A stretch of DNA of 64,000 bases from contig NZ_CP147846.1 in assembly GCF_037327425.1 (NCBI RefSeq), forward strand, positions 3,224,001-3,288,000, in the 5' to 3' direction. Both the position numbers and the translations under genes were made by a program. Shown one piece after another: positions 17,464 through 26,662 of the stretch. The notes under the pieces were generated by a model, which did no database searches, had not been told where the DNA came from, and saw nothing but the letters and a program-made list of their open reading frames with translations. The stretch comes from Rhodococcus sovatensis. Its GTDB lineage: Bacteria; Actinomycetota; Actinomycetes; Mycobacteriales; Mycobacteriaceae. How positions within the stretch are numbered: position 1 is the first letter of the stretch; each line of letters starts with the position of its first letter.

Positions 17464-18881
17464 GGCTGCACCTCCAAGCTGAGCAAATCTTCCAGTGTCT
17501 CCCGGCGCAGGACGAGCCGGGACTTTCCGTCTTTCACCGCTACGACCGCCGGACGGGTCAGCAAGTTGTAGCGACTGGACATCGAATAGCAGTACGCACC
17601 GGTAGCGGCGACGGCCAACAAGTCCCCTGGGCCGACATCTTCCGGCATCCAGGTATTCTTGATGACGATATCGCCACTCTCACAGTGCTTTCCGACTACG
17701 CGGGCAAGAACTGCATCGGCATCACTGTCACGAGAGACCAGTCGGCAGTCGTACTCGGCTTGGTAGAGGGAGGTGCGAATGTTGTCGCTCATCCCACCGT
17801 CGACACTCACGTACCGTCGTCGCGTCGTCGCGTCGACCGTCACGTCCTTGATCGTGCCCACCTCGTACAACGTCACCGTGCCCGGCCCGGCGATGGCGCG
17901 ACCGGGCTCGACGTCGACGTTCGGCACCGGAAGGCCGACCTGTGCCGACTCGGTTGCGACGATGGACTTCAGCTTCGCCGCCAGTTCGTCTATCGGCGGT
18001 GGATCATCGCTCGGCACATACGAAATGCCCATCCCGCCACCGAGGTCGATGGTGGAAATCTGCGAAGTCTTGTCGACACCGAACTCCGAGACGACGTCCC
18101 GCAACAAGCCGATCAGCTTGTGCGCCGCCAGTTCGAAACCGTCCACCTCGAAGATCTGCGAACCGATATGACTGTGCAACCCGACCAGACGCAGGTTGCC
18201 CGCAGCGAAGACGCGCCGGATGGCTTCGAGAGCCGAGCCGTCGGCAAGCGAGAACCCGAACTTCTGATCCTCGTGTGCGGTGGCGATGAATTCGTGAGTG
18301 TGCGCTTCGACGCCGACCGTCACACGAACAAGGACGTCCTGCACGGCGCTGAGTTCACCGGCGACGGCGTCGAGCCGATCGATCTCGATCATGGAGTCGA
18401 GCACGACGTGTTCGACGCCCGCGCGCACACCTGCGGTCAGCTCGTCGACCGACTTGTTGTTGCCGTGCATAGCAATTCGCTCGGCCGGGAACCCGGCAGC
18501 GAGTGCGATACCGAGTTCGCCGCCGGAACAGATGTCGAGCGAGAGCCCTTCGTCGGCGACCCAGCGTGCGATTTCACCGCACAGAAACGCCTTCGATGCG
18601 TAGTGCACGCGCGCGGGGTCGCCGAATGCCTCGGCCATTTCCCGCGCACGTGAGCGGAAATCGTCCTCGTCGATCACGAAGAGCGGGGTTCCGTACTCGG
18701 CTGCCAGTTCGGTGACCGGCACACCTGCCAACGTCACCACACCGTCGTCGCCGCGGCGGGCATGACGTGGAAAGACGTGCGCAGGTAGCGCCGTCATCTC
18801 CGACGCCGACTTCGGCCGTTCCTGTGTCGCTTCCTTCGTAGGCGCGTCCGCGTGTTTCGGACCCGCCGGATGGGCGCTCAC
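17460..18881 (-). CDS. lysA: Diaminopimelate decarboxylase
   Basis: Last step of lysine synthesis from meso-DAP. 473 residues from a GTG at 18881 that overlaps the argS stop (GTGA); longer frames upstream lie inside argS and are rejected. PLP lysine in VHYASKAFLCGEI, HSHIGSQIF, LDLGGGMGISY-type loop, EPGRAIAGPGTVTLYEVGTIK, and the C-terminal CESGDIV with catalytic Cys. The N-terminal 45 residues are polar and poorly conserved. Overlap at both ends with argS and hom argues for one argS-lysA-hom-thrC-thrB operon. Confidence 0.96.
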   Translation of the reverse strand: MSAHPAGPKHADAPTKEATQERPKSASEMTALPAHVFPRHARRGDDGVVTLAGVPVTELAAEYGTPLFVIDEDDFRSRAREMAEAFGDPARVHYASKAFLCGEIARWVADEGLSLDICSGGELGIALAAGFPAERIAMHGNNKSVDELTAGVRAGVEHVVLDSMIEIDRLDAVAGELSAVQDVLVRVTVGVEAHTHEFIATAHEDQKFGFSLADGSALEAIRRVFAAGNLRLVGLHSHIGSQIFEVDGFELAAHKLIGLLRDVVSEFGVDKTSQISTIDLGGGMGISYVPSDDPPPIDELAAKLKSIVATESAQVGLPVPNVDVEPGRAIAGPGTVTLYEVGTIKDVTVDATTRRRYVSVDGGMSDNIRTSLYQAEYDCRLVSRDSDADAVLARVVGKHCESGDIVIKNTWMPEDVGPGDLLAVAATGAYCYSMSSRYNLLTRPAVVAVKDGKSRLVLRRETLEDLLSLEVQP

Positions 18882-20530
18882 ATGCGCTCCGGTGCACTGA
18901 CGCCGAGCAGGGCGAGGCCATTGGCCAGCACCTGCCGGGTCGCGTTGCCCAACGCCAAACGGGCAGTGTTCACAGGACCTGGCTCCTCGTCTCCTTGTGG
19001 AAGTACTCGGCAAGCGCCGTAGAACCGATGGTAGGCACCGGCCAACTCTTCCAGATAGCGCGCGATCCGGTGAGGTTCACGCAGGTTGGCTGCGCTGGCC
19101 ACGACGCGAGGGTAGTCGCCGATAGTTCTGATCAGCTCGCCTTCCTGCTCGTGCACCAGCAAGCTCAGGTCGGGGTCGTCTGCGCTGATGCCGAGTTCCG
19201 CTGCGTTTCGCGCCAACGACGCAAGGCGGGCATGTGCGTACTGCACGTAGTACACCGGGTTCTCGTTGCTCGCGCTCGCCCATAGTGCGAGATCGATGTC
19301 GATACTCGAGTCGACCGAGGAACGCACGAGCACGTACCGCGCGGCATCGACGCCGATGGCGTCCACGAGGTCGTCGAGAGTGATGACGGTGCCGGCACGC
19401 TTGCTCATCTTGACCGCGACGCCGTCGCGCACCAGGTTCACCATCTGCCCGATCAACACCTCGACCGTGTCCGGATCGTCCCCGAAGGCTGCAGCTGCGG
19501 CCTTCAACCGACCGATGTACCCGTGGTGGTCGGCGCCGAGCATATAGATGCACAGGTCGAAGCCGCGCTGACGCTTGTTCTGGAAATAGGCGATGTCCCC
19601 GGCGATGTACGCGGCGTTGCCGTCGCTCTTGATGACGACTCGGTCCTTGTCGTCGCCGTAATCGGTGCTGCGAAGCCACCAGGCGCCGTCCTCGGAGTAG
19701 AGGCTTCCGGAGTTCTTGAGGTACTCGACGCTCTTCTCGACTGCGCCGGATTCGAACAACGAATTCTCGTGGAAGTAGACGTCGAAGTCGACGCCGAACT
19801 CGTGAAGGTTCTTCTTGATCTGACCGAACATGAGCTCGACGCCGATCGACCGGAAGGTCTCCGCCTGCGGAACCGGCGCCATGGCGAGAACTTCCGGGCT
19901 CTTCGCAACGACCTGCTGCGCGATTTCTTCGATGTATGCGCCTGCGTAGCCGTTCTCCGGTGCGGGTTCGCCCTTGGCCGCGGCAATCAGGGATCGGCTG
20001 AATCGATCGATCTGTTCACCGTGATCGTTGAAGTAGTACTCGCGTACCACCTCGGCTCCCTGTGCCGACAAGATCCGGCCGAGGGCGTCGCCGACGGCAG
20101 CCCAGCGAGTACCGCCGAGGTGAATGGGTCCGGTCGGGTTGGCCGAGACGAACTCGAGGTTGATCTTCTTGCCTGCAAGCGCGTCGGCGGATCCGTAGGC
20201 TGAGCCTGCGGCCAGCGCCTGGGCGACGATGGCGCCTTGCGCGTCCGCGGCGAGGCGAATGTTGAGAAAGCCTGGACCAGCAACTTCTGCGCTTGCAATC
20301 GAGGCGTCCGCGGTCAAGGCATCGGCAAGCCAGCCGGCGAAATCACGGGGGTTCGCACCGGCCTTCTTGGCGATCTGCAGAGCGACGTTGGTTGCGTAAT
20401 CGCCGTGCTCGGGGTTACGTGGACGTTCGACCGTCACCTTTTCAGGCAGTACGGACGCGTCGAGACTACGGTCGGCGAGCACCGTGGCAGCGGTCGCGCG
20501 TAGTAGTTCGGCAAGGTCGGCGGGAGTCAC
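18878..20530 (-). CDS. argS: Arginyl-tRNA synthetase
   Basis: Class I synthetase charging tRNA-Arg. 550 residues. HIGH-like motif in ANPTGPIHLGGTRWAAVGD, KMSK motif in VKMSKRAGTVITLDDL, an N-terminal Add-1 domain for D-loop recognition (about 1-100) and the DALR anticodon-binding domain at the C-terminus (YAHARLASLARNAAEL to the end). ATG at 20530. First gene of the lysine/threonine operon, as in mycobacteria and corynebacteria. Confidence 0.97.
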   Translation of the reverse strand: MTPADLAELLRATAATVLADRSLDASVLPEKVTVERPRNPEHGDYATNVALQIAKKAGANPRDFAGWLADALTADASIASAEVAGPGFLNIRLAADAQGAIVAQALAAGSAYGSADALAGKKINLEFVSANPTGPIHLGGTRWAAVGDALGRILSAQGAEVVREYYFNDHGEQIDRFSRSLIAAAKGEPAPENGYAGAYIEEIAQQVVAKSPEVLAMAPVPQAETFRSIGVELMFGQIKKNLHEFGVDFDVYFHENSLFESGAVEKSVEYLKNSGSLYSEDGAWWLRSTDYGDDKDRVVIKSDGNAAYIAGDIAYFQNKRQRGFDLCIYMLGADHHGYIGRLKAAAAAFGDDPDTVEVLIGQMVNLVRDGVAVKMSKRAGTVITLDDLVDAIGVDAARYVLVRSSVDSSIDIDLALWASASNENPVYYVQYAHARLASLARNAAELGISADDPDLSLLVHEQEGELIRTIGDYPRVVASAANLREPHRIARYLEELAGAYHRFYGACRVLPQGDEEPGPVNTARLALGNATRQVLANGLALLGVSAPERM

Positions 20531-20729
20531 AGGTGTCTATCCTATGGTCTCGGACCCAGCCAGTTGCCACTGACGTCGTCTCGGCGGCTGTGGCACCTCA
20601 AAGGATGCGCTCAGCTCGGGACCGTACAGTAGGGACGCTCTGCGATCACAGGTCGCCACGAATCGCGGACCGAACGAAGTTTGTGTGCGCCCCGGTGCAC
20701 CTCCGACAACCGAAAGAGCGACGACAGCG

Positions 20730-21647
20730 ATGCCTACGGGTTCCAACAACGGCGGTCCGGACAAGAAGTCGGCAGCCAAAGCCAGCAAAGCAATGAAAGC
20801 AACCAAGAAGAAGAGCGGCGGCGTCCCCGCAAGGGGCAAGTCCGGCCTGCCCACGGGTCGGCAGATCCCTTGGTTCGCCGTCGGCGCTGGCGCGATCGTC
20901 ATCGGCCTCATCGCCGTCCTCGCCATCAACCTCGTCCCGAAGTATCAGGACCGCGTCGAAGCCCAACGATGGGAGCCGAGCGAGAGCAATCAGGATCCGT
21001 CGACGTCGATCGCAGACGTCGCCGTGCAGCCCTACGAAGCAGCTCTGCACGTGTCGCCGACGCAGCGCGTCGCCTACGACCAGACTCCCCCGTTCGGTGG
21101 ACCGCACGACGCGACCTGGGCCACCTGCACCGGCATCGTCTACCCCGAGGCGATCCGCACCGAAAATGCGGTCCACTCCCTCGAGCACGGCGCGGTATGG
21201 ATCACCTACAACCCCGACGAGCTCTCCGAGGACGAGATTTCCACACTGGCCGACAAGGTCGACGGTGAGACCTACATGTTGATGTCGCCGTATCCCGGTC
21301 AGGACACTCCGGTGTCGCTGCAGTCATGGGGCCACCAGCTCAAGGTGGACAGTGTCGACGACGATCGAGTCGATCAGTTCATCTCCGCCCTTCGCCTCAA
21401 CCGCTACCAGTACCCCGAGGTCGGCGCGAGCTGCGCGACGGTGCCCGGCGGCGGATTCGATCCCGACAACCCACCGCTGTTCGACGCGTCGGCTCCCGGC
21501 GCAGATGCAGTCCCGATGGACGGGGGCGGGATCACCCCGGACACCAGTGAAACGTCGGGGATGGGCGGACTGCCTTCGGGCCTCCAGCTCCCCAGCGACA
21601 TCCAGGTACCAGCCGAAGCGCCGGCAGCACCGGCCCCCGCACCCTGA
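20730..21647 (+). CDS. DUF3105 membrane-anchored extracytoplasmic protein
   Basis: 305 residues from the ATG at 20730 (MPTGSNNGGPDKKSAAK); an earlier in-frame ATG lacks support. A Lys-rich cytoplasmic tail (1-48) is followed by one membrane helix (about 49-70, IPWFAVGAGAIVIGLIAVLAI), then an outside DUF3105 domain (about 110-250) with PPFGGPHDATWATCTGIVYPE and ENAVHSLEHGAVWITYNPD, whose His and Cys residues suggest metal binding. A Pro/Ala-rich tail ends the protein. Its stop overlaps the ATG of the DUF305 gene (TGATG). Function is unknown; the pairing with DUF305 suggests copper or other metal handling at the surface. Confidence 0.88.
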   Translation: MPTGSNNGGPDKKSAAKASKAMKATKKKSGGVPARGKSGLPTGRQIPWFAVGAGAIVIGLIAVLAINLVPKYQDRVEAQRWEPSESNQDPSTSIADVAVQPYEAALHVSPTQRVAYDQTPPFGGPHDATWATCTGIVYPEAIRTENAVHSLEHGAVWITYNPDELSEDEISTLADKVDGETYMLMSPYPGQDTPVSLQSWGHQLKVDSVDDDRVDQFISALRLNRYQYPEVGASCATVPGGGFDPDNPPLFDASAPGADAVPMDGGGITPDTSETSGMGGLPSGLQLPSDIQVPAEAPAAPAPAP

Positions 21648-22345
21648 TGTCGGAACCGTCACGGTCGACGAAAGTCGGACGACCACAACTCATCGCGCTG
21701 ATCGCACTCGGCGTCATCGCCGTGCTCACGGTCGGGTTCGCGCTCGGGTTCTTCGCCCGAACCAACTTTCTCGGCGGTGACGACTCGACGCCGGCGGCCG
21801 ACTCGGTGGATGTCGGCTTCGCGCAGGACATGTCGGTGCACCACAACCAAGCCATCGACATGTCCTCGATCGCGCTGACCAACGCGTCGGATCCCCTCGT
21901 CCGAAACCTCGCGTTCGACATGCTGACGTCACAGCAGAATCAAGTCGGACAGATGCAGGGGTGGCTCGCGCTCTGGGATCGCGCCCCGGTCGGCGCCGAC
22001 GGATACATGGGGTGGATGTCGGCCGACGATCACGGGCATTCCATGTCCATGTCCGCAGATACAGCAGAGTCGGGATCCGTCGCGGCGATGCCGGGGATGG
22101 CGTCGACGGAGGAACTCGCCGCACTCCGGCAGGCAACCGGCCCGGACGTCGACGTGATGTTCCTGCAGTTGATGCTGCGTCATCATCAGGGCGGTCTGTC
22201 GATGATGGAGTACGCGGCAGACCATGCCGAAACTCCGGCTCTCGTGCGCCTCGCCCAGTCGATGATCTCGACCCAGCAGAGCGAGGCGACACTGATGACC
22301 CAGATGTTGGCCGAGAAGGGCGCCGAACCCCTCCCGACGAGTTAA
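21647..22345 (+). CDS. DUF305 surface protein, possible metal binding
   Basis: 232 residues. One membrane helix near the N-terminus (about 15-37), then a DUF305 four-helix ferritin-like region with DMSVHHNQAIDMSSIAL, MLTSQQNQVGQMQGWL, MLRHHQGGLSMMEYA and a Met/His-rich centre (HSMSMSADTAES, MPGMAS). The repeated Met and His pattern is that of copper-binding DUF305 proteins such as CopM. Translationally coupled to the DUF3105 gene. Its stop shares TTAA with the stop of the convergent phosphoketolase gene. Confidence 0.9.
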   Translation: MSEPSRSTKVGRPQLIALIALGVIAVLTVGFALGFFARTNFLGGDDSTPAADSVDVGFAQDMSVHHNQAIDMSSIALTNASDPLVRNLAFDMLTSQQNQVGQMQGWLALWDRAPVGADGYMGWMSADDHGHSMSMSADTAESGSVAAMPGMASTEELAALRQATGPDVDVMFLQLMLRHHQGGLSMMEYAADHAETPALVRLAQSMISTQQSEATLMTQMLAEKGAEPLPTS

Positions 22346-24732
22346 TGGAGGGTGTACGTCCAATCGGTCACCTCGGGCATGTCCTCCATGTGCTCGACGA
22401 CGTAGCTCGCATGACGTTTCAGCTGGGAATTGCAGAAGTCCACGAGCTCGCTTCCCTTCTCCGGAACACGACGCGAGCGCCGTAGCGCTTCGAGTACGAG
22501 GTGGTATCGACTCATCCTGTTGAGCACCACCATGTCGAACGGTGTGGTGGTGGTTCCCTGTTCGTTGAAGCCGCGCACATGGAAGCGGTCGACTTTCGGC
22601 CTTCCGTGCAACAGTTCGTGCACTGCCCGCGGGTATCCGTGAAACGCGAAGACGACGTCGGTATCCGCCGTGAAGAGGTCGATGAACGTCGATTCCGAGA
22701 AGCCGTGCGGATGATCGCCAGGTGTCACCAACGCCATCAGGTCGACGACGTTGACCATTCGCACCCTCAAGTACGGAACCCACTCCTGGAGAATCTGCGC
22801 TGCCGCCAGGATCTCCTGGGTCGGAACATCGCCTGCCGCGGCGAGCACGATGTCCGGCTCGGTCGGGCTGCCGACCGACTCCGTCTCGGTCCCCGCCCAA
22901 TGCCAGATCGACGCCCCTGCGGCGCAGTGCTTGTTCGCCTCGTCGAGAGTCAGATACTGCAGGTGCGGCTGTTTGTCGACGACGATGAGATTGACGTGGT
23001 CTCGACTCCGGAAGCAATGGTCGGAGATGGACAACAACGTGTTCGAGTCCGGCGGCAGCCAGATACGTACGACATCCGGCGACAGCGGAATGGCGGCATC
23101 GATCATCCCTGGGCCCTGATGACTGAAACCGTTGTGATCGTTTCGCCAGCACGTACTCGTCAGCAGCACGTTGAGTGATGCCACCGGTTCGCGCCACGCC
23201 AGATCAGCTGCATGCTGCAGCCACTTGACGTGCTGGATCATCATGGACACGCTCACCATCGCGAACGCTTCGTAGCTGGCGAAGAGTCCGTGTCCACCGG
23301 CGAGAACGTATCCCTCCAGCCAGCCCTCGCACAGATGCTCGCTCAGTACCTCCATGACCCGGCCGTCGGGCGAGAGATGGTCGTCCCACTCTTCGGTAGG
23401 AAGCTGCCAGCACCGATCTGTCTGCTCGAACACTGCCGCCAGCCGATTGCTGGCCGTCTCGTCCGGGGAGAACAGTCGGAAGTTGCCGCCGCCGTCGTCG
23501 CGACCGTTCTGGGCGTAGATGTCGCGCATCAGTTCGCCGAGAACCCGCGTCGTCTCGTGGAAGCTACTGCCCGGCGATTCGATCGGGATCTCATACTTCT
23601 CGAGCGGCGGAATGCGTAGCGGCTGAAGGAGTCTGCCGCCGTTGGCATAGGGCGTCGATCCCATGCGCTTGTCCCCCGCAGGAGCCAGCGCGGCAAGTTC
23701 GGCCACGAGGGTTCCGTCGTCGTCGAACAGCTCTTCCGGACGGTAGGACCGCAGCCAGTCCTCCAGCTGGGCCAGGTGTTCCGGGTTGGTTCGTACTCCG
23801 CTCAGCGGTACCTGGTGGGCTCGGAAGGTTCCTTCCACCAGAACGCCATCGACCGTATGTGGGCCCGTCCATCCCTTCGGGGTGCGCAGCACGATCGCGG
23901 GCCAGCGTGCTTGTGCCGACGTGCCACCGTCGCGGGCAGCAGTCTGGATGAGCCGAATCTTCTCGTGCGATTCGCGCAGGACCCGCAGCAACTCGGGAAA
24001 TACGACGCGGGGATCGGTTCCCGATACGACGACCGGGTCCCATCCTTGACCGTGCAGGAAGTCGACGATGTCCTCGTCACTGCTACGCCCGAAGACGGTC
24101 GGCCCGGCGATCTTGGCTCCGTTGAGGTTGAGGATCGGCAGGACCGCCCCGTCTCGGCGTGCGTTGAGAAATGCAGGAAGCTTCCACGAACCAGCGAGCG
24201 GTCCGGTCTCGGCCTCGCCGTCGCCGATGACGCAGGCGATCGTCAGGTCGGGGCGATCGAATGCGGCACCGCCCGCATGAACCAGCGCGTACCCCAGCTC
24301 GCCGCCCTCGTGGATACTTCCTGGCGTCTGGACACTGACGTGGCTAGGAATACCGCCAGGAGCGGAGAATTGACGGCACAACCGTCGGACTCCGGCGGCG
24401 TCCGGCCCGACGTGCGGGTAGATCTCGGAATACGTCCCTTCGAGGTACGTCGACGCAACCAGCGCCGGTCCACCGTGGCCTGGCCCGGTGACGTACAACC
24501 AATCGGAGTCGGTCTCCTTGATGTGTCTGTTCAGCAGCGTGTAGATCATCGACAGACACGGACTGGTCCCCCAGTGGCCGAGCAGCCGAGGCTTGATGTG
24601 CGAGGCGTCCAGAGGCTCGCGCAGCAGGGTGTTGTCCTTCAAGTAGATCTGGGCCACGGTCAGGTAGTTCGCGGCGGCCCACCACGCGAGGTCGAGATCG
24701 AGGGCTTCGGTCGAGTACTCGTGATCGGTCAC
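22342..24732 (-). CDS. xfp: Xylulose-5-phosphate/fructose-6-phosphate phosphoketolase
   Basis: Thiamine-diphosphate enzyme cleaving xylulose-5-P or fructose-6-P with phosphate to acetyl phosphate and erythrose-4-P or glyceraldehyde-3-P. 796 residues, the normal length. Visible: LLGHWGTSPCLSMIYTLLNRH, YVTGPGHGGPALVAS, the ThDP site IGDGEAETGPLAGSWK, and SWRNDHNGFSHQGPG-like CWRNDHNGFSHQGPGMID. GTG start at 24732 behind GGAAGGGA. Alone in its transcription unit, tail to tail with the DUF305 gene. No acetate kinase or phosphotransacetylase is in the window. Confidence 0.95.
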   Translation of the reverse strand: MTDHEYSTEALDLDLAWWAAANYLTVAQIYLKDNTLLREPLDASHIKPRLLGHWGTSPCLSMIYTLLNRHIKETDSDWLYVTGPGHGGPALVASTYLEGTYSEIYPHVGPDAAGVRRLCRQFSAPGGIPSHVSVQTPGSIHEGGELGYALVHAGGAAFDRPDLTIACVIGDGEAETGPLAGSWKLPAFLNARRDGAVLPILNLNGAKIAGPTVFGRSSDEDIVDFLHGQGWDPVVVSGTDPRVVFPELLRVLRESHEKIRLIQTAARDGGTSAQARWPAIVLRTPKGWTGPHTVDGVLVEGTFRAHQVPLSGVRTNPEHLAQLEDWLRSYRPEELFDDDGTLVAELAALAPAGDKRMGSTPYANGGRLLQPLRIPPLEKYEIPIESPGSSFHETTRVLGELMRDIYAQNGRDDGGGNFRLFSPDETASNRLAAVFEQTDRCWQLPTEEWDDHLSPDGRVMEVLSEHLCEGWLEGYVLAGGHGLFASYEAFAMVSVSMMIQHVKWLQHAADLAWREPVASLNVLLTSTCWRNDHNGFSHQGPGMIDAAIPLSPDVVRIWLPPDSNTLLSISDHCFRSRDHVNLIVVDKQPHLQYLTLDEANKHCAAGASIWHWAGTETESVGSPTEPDIVLAAAGDVPTQEILAAAQILQEWVPYLRVRMVNVVDLMALVTPGDHPHGFSESTFIDLFTADTDVVFAFHGYPRAVHELLHGRPKVDRFHVRGFNEQGTTTTPFDMVVLNRMSRYHLVLEALRRSRRVPEKGSELVDFCNSQLKRHASYVVEHMEDMPEVTDWTYTLH

Positions 24733-24858
24733 AGGCGTCCCTTCCTTACATACATCCCTCGACTCTCCTCTCTACACGTCAACACGAGGGTGATTTCTGA
24801 TGACGAATGCGATGCGCTAGTCTTGGACCCGCCCACAGGCACGCCGGAACCTCGGCGG

Positions 24859-24931
24859 GCCCCCGTAGCTCAGGGGATAGAGCGTTCGCCTCCGGAGCGA
24901 AAGGCCGCAGGTTCGAATCCTGCCGGGGGCA
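24859..24931 (+). tRNA. tRNA-Arg (anticodon CCG)
   Basis: Cloverleaf fits: acceptor GCCCCCG (24859-24865) with CGGGGGC (24924-24930), D stem GCTC/GAGC, anticodon stem TTCGC/GCGAA around loop CTCCGGA giving anticodon CCG (reads CGG), T arm GCAGG TTCGAAT CCTGC, discriminator A. CCA is not encoded. A strong terminator follows. Confidence 0.95.
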
Positions 24932-24941
24932 CCCATGACTG

Positions 24942-24974
24942 GAGCCCGAGGGACTACCTCGGGCTCTTCTTGTT
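24942..24974 (+). terminator. Intrinsic terminator after tRNA-Arg
   Basis: GAGCCCGAGG (24942-24951) pairs perfectly with CCTCGGGCTC (24957-24966) over a 5-base loop, followed by TTCTTGTT. It closes the tRNA transcript 11 bases after its end and directly precedes the next gene. Confidence 0.9.
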
Positions 24975-24987
24975 CAGCGGTGCGACA

Positions 24988-25875
24988 ATGAAGCCCATGT
25001 CCGAGCTCGACGAGATCGCAGCCGAGTTGTATGCCATCGACCCGGCAGAGTTCGTCGCCGCCCGTAAAGCCGCTGTTGCGGCCGCCAAGAAGTCCGGCAA
25101 CCGTGCACTCGCGAGTGCAATCGGCAGCCTGCGTAAGCCCACCACCGTCGCGTGGATGGTAAACCTTCTCGTCCGAGAAGAGCCCGAGGACATCGCCGAG
25201 CTGTTCGATATCGGCGACAGCCTGCGTGAAGCTCAACGCAAATCCAACACCGGCGATCTCCGCGAACTGTCGACCGCGCGACAGAAGGCAATCAAATCGT
25301 TGACCTCGCGAGCAGCCGAACTGGCACGTGGTCAGGGAAAAACATTCGACGAGAACGCATCCCGCGAAGTCGGCCAGACGTTGGGAGCAGCCCTCGCCGA
25401 TCCCGACATCGCACTGCGGGTCCGATCCGGACGGGTACTGACAGCCGAGTCGTACAGCGGGTTCGGTCCCGCCGCACTCTCCCTCGTACCGGACACCGAC
25501 GACCCACCGCCCCAGTCGGATGCTCCAGAAGATCCCGCCCTGAAGCGCTCCAGTGAACACCGCCGAGTAGACGAGAAGGCGCTCGCGGAAGCCAGAGAGG
25601 CTCTCGCGGAAGCCAAGGAGGACGAGGCGTCGGCGCGCGGTGCCGCGGAGACTGCCGAATCGGACCTGCGCGATGCGCAGAACCACCTCGCAGAGGTCAA
25701 GGAGCAGCTCGAACGGCTACGGGCCGAACTGCATGCAGCCGAGGGCGAGGAAGCGACAGCGCGCGAAGCCGAGAAGTCGACGGGACGCGAGGCACGTCGA
25801 CTACGCCGTGTGCTTTCCGACGCCGAGGATCGAACTGCCGAACTCCAGAGCGTCGTCGACGATCTGTCCAGCTAG
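24988..25875 (+). CDS. Coiled-coil protein of unknown function
   Basis: 295 residues from the ATG at 24988 (MKPMSELDEIAAELYAID); the ATG at 24997 is an alternative. The open frame runs far upstream across the tRNA and antisense to phosphoketolase, which is not coding. Residues about 1-160 form a helical domain with FVAARKAAVAAAKKSGNRALASAIGSLRKPTTVAWMVNLLVR, typical of an actinobacterial hypothetical family. Residues about 195-290 form a long Ala/Glu/Arg coiled coil. No signal peptide or membrane helix. Its stop overlaps the MerR gene stop (CTAG). Function is unknown; the Lys/Arg-rich first domain could bind nucleic acid. Confidence 0.82.
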   Translation: MKPMSELDEIAAELYAIDPAEFVAARKAAVAAAKKSGNRALASAIGSLRKPTTVAWMVNLLVREEPEDIAELFDIGDSLREAQRKSNTGDLRELSTARQKAIKSLTSRAAELARGQGKTFDENASREVGQTLGAALADPDIALRVRSGRVLTAESYSGFGPAALSLVPDTDDPPPQSDAPEDPALKRSSEHRRVDEKALAEAREALAEAKEDEASARGAAETAESDLRDAQNHLAEVKEQLERLRAELHAAEGEEATAREAEKSTGREARRLRRVLSDAEDRTAELQSVVDDLSS

Positions 25876-26603
25876 GGCGATCCCTCTCGCACGCGCATGT
25901 ACCTGTCCAACTCGGCGGCACCGGCCAGCAGTGAACAACCACGGTAGGACAGTCGGTCTCGCCACTCGCCCAACAGAGCTTCGAGCGGATCGAGCCCACC
26001 GGCGGTGCGTATTTCGGCCAGGAAGGGAGCGATTCGATCGAGGGGATAGCCACCACGCCTGAGCTGCCGGGTCAGCAGTGCGTCCCGCACATCGACTTCC
26101 GAGTAGATGCGATATCCAGTCTGCGGATCACGGTCCGGTTGGACCAAACCGGCGTTCTCCCACTTGCGTAGCGTCGCAGCCGTGATGCCCAGCCGGTGGG
26201 CAAGAGGGCCGATGAACATCGCACCGGACGTCGCCTTCGCGGCCTCGACAGCCGAAGTTCCCAGTCCTGCAAGAGCATTCTCCACAGCCCGAAGGGTTCG
26301 CCGATCGTCGAGGAGCTGTACGTGGCTCTCATCGATCAGCTGCAACGCCTCGTCGATGGCATCGAGATTCACTGCACGCATGATCGACGTCGACCTCTGG
26401 TGACCATGCCCGGGAATCAACGCGAGAAATGCGCGAACGGAATGTACGTGCACCGTTGTGTACGTCCGGTATCCGTGGGGAGTGCGTTCAGCCGGCGGGA
26501 GGATCCCGGCCGCTTCGTAGTTTCGAATCGCCTGCGTGGACAGCCCATGCTCGCGAGCGAGGTCTATCGGCCGCAATCGCCAACGGTGTTGAAGGTTATC
26601 CAC
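25872..26603 (-). CDS. MerR-family regulator with two DNA-binding domains (TioE-like)
   Basis: 243 residues with two successive MerR helix-turn-helix units: residues about 10-75 (RPIDLAREHGLSTQAIRNYEAAGIL, GYRTYT) and about 130-200 (GPLAHRLGITAATLRKWENAGLV, GYRIYSEVDVRDALL). Ordinary MerR proteins have one such unit and a C-terminal effector helix; two is the TioE arrangement. No metal-binding cysteines are placed as in MerR/CueR, so the ligand is probably organic. GTG start at 26603. It diverges from the erythromycin-esterase-like gene, the probable target. Confidence 0.88.
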   Translation of the reverse strand: MDNLQHRWRLRPIDLAREHGLSTQAIRNYEAAGILPPAERTPHGYRTYTTVHVHSVRAFLALIPGHGHQRSTSIMRAVNLDAIDEALQLIDESHVQLLDDRRTLRAVENALAGLGTSAVEAAKATSGAMFIGPLAHRLGITAATLRKWENAGLVQPDRDPQTGYRIYSEVDVRDALLTRQLRRGGYPLDRIAPFLAEIRTAGGLDPLEALLGEWRDRLSYRGCSLLAGAAELDRYMRVREGSP

Positions 26604-26642
26604 GATTCTCAGCCTATTTCATTCCAAAGTCTCAACGGAGAG

Positions 26643-26660
26643 TTCAACGATACGGTTGAA
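26643..26660. promoter_or_regulatory. Inverted repeat in the MerR/esterase intergenic region
   Basis: TTCAAC (26643-26648), six bases, GTTGAA (26655-26660), perfectly symmetric, ending two bases before the esterase ATG. On the plus strand, TTGAAG (26589-26594) and CTATTT (26614-26619) are 19 bases apart, the long spacer typical of MerR-activated promoters, though it overlaps the MerR start. Either may be the regulator's site. Confidence 0.45.
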
Positions 26661-26662
26661 GC

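Noticed and set aside
15475..17571. Plus-strand open frame of 698 codons opposite thrC and hom
   Set aside because: Antisense to two clear enzymes, rich in Arg/Asp/Val from codon third-position mirroring, no motif.
18385..18412. Near-palindrome TCGAGCACGACGTGTTCGA as a further KstR-like site
   Set aside because: It lies inside lysA, lacks the AACnnGTT core and fits codon usage.
23776..24987. Plus-strand frame joined in front of the coiled-coil protein
   Set aside because: This part is antisense to phosphoketolase and crosses the tRNA-Arg and its terminator, so it cannot be part of the protein; coding starts at 24988 or 24997.
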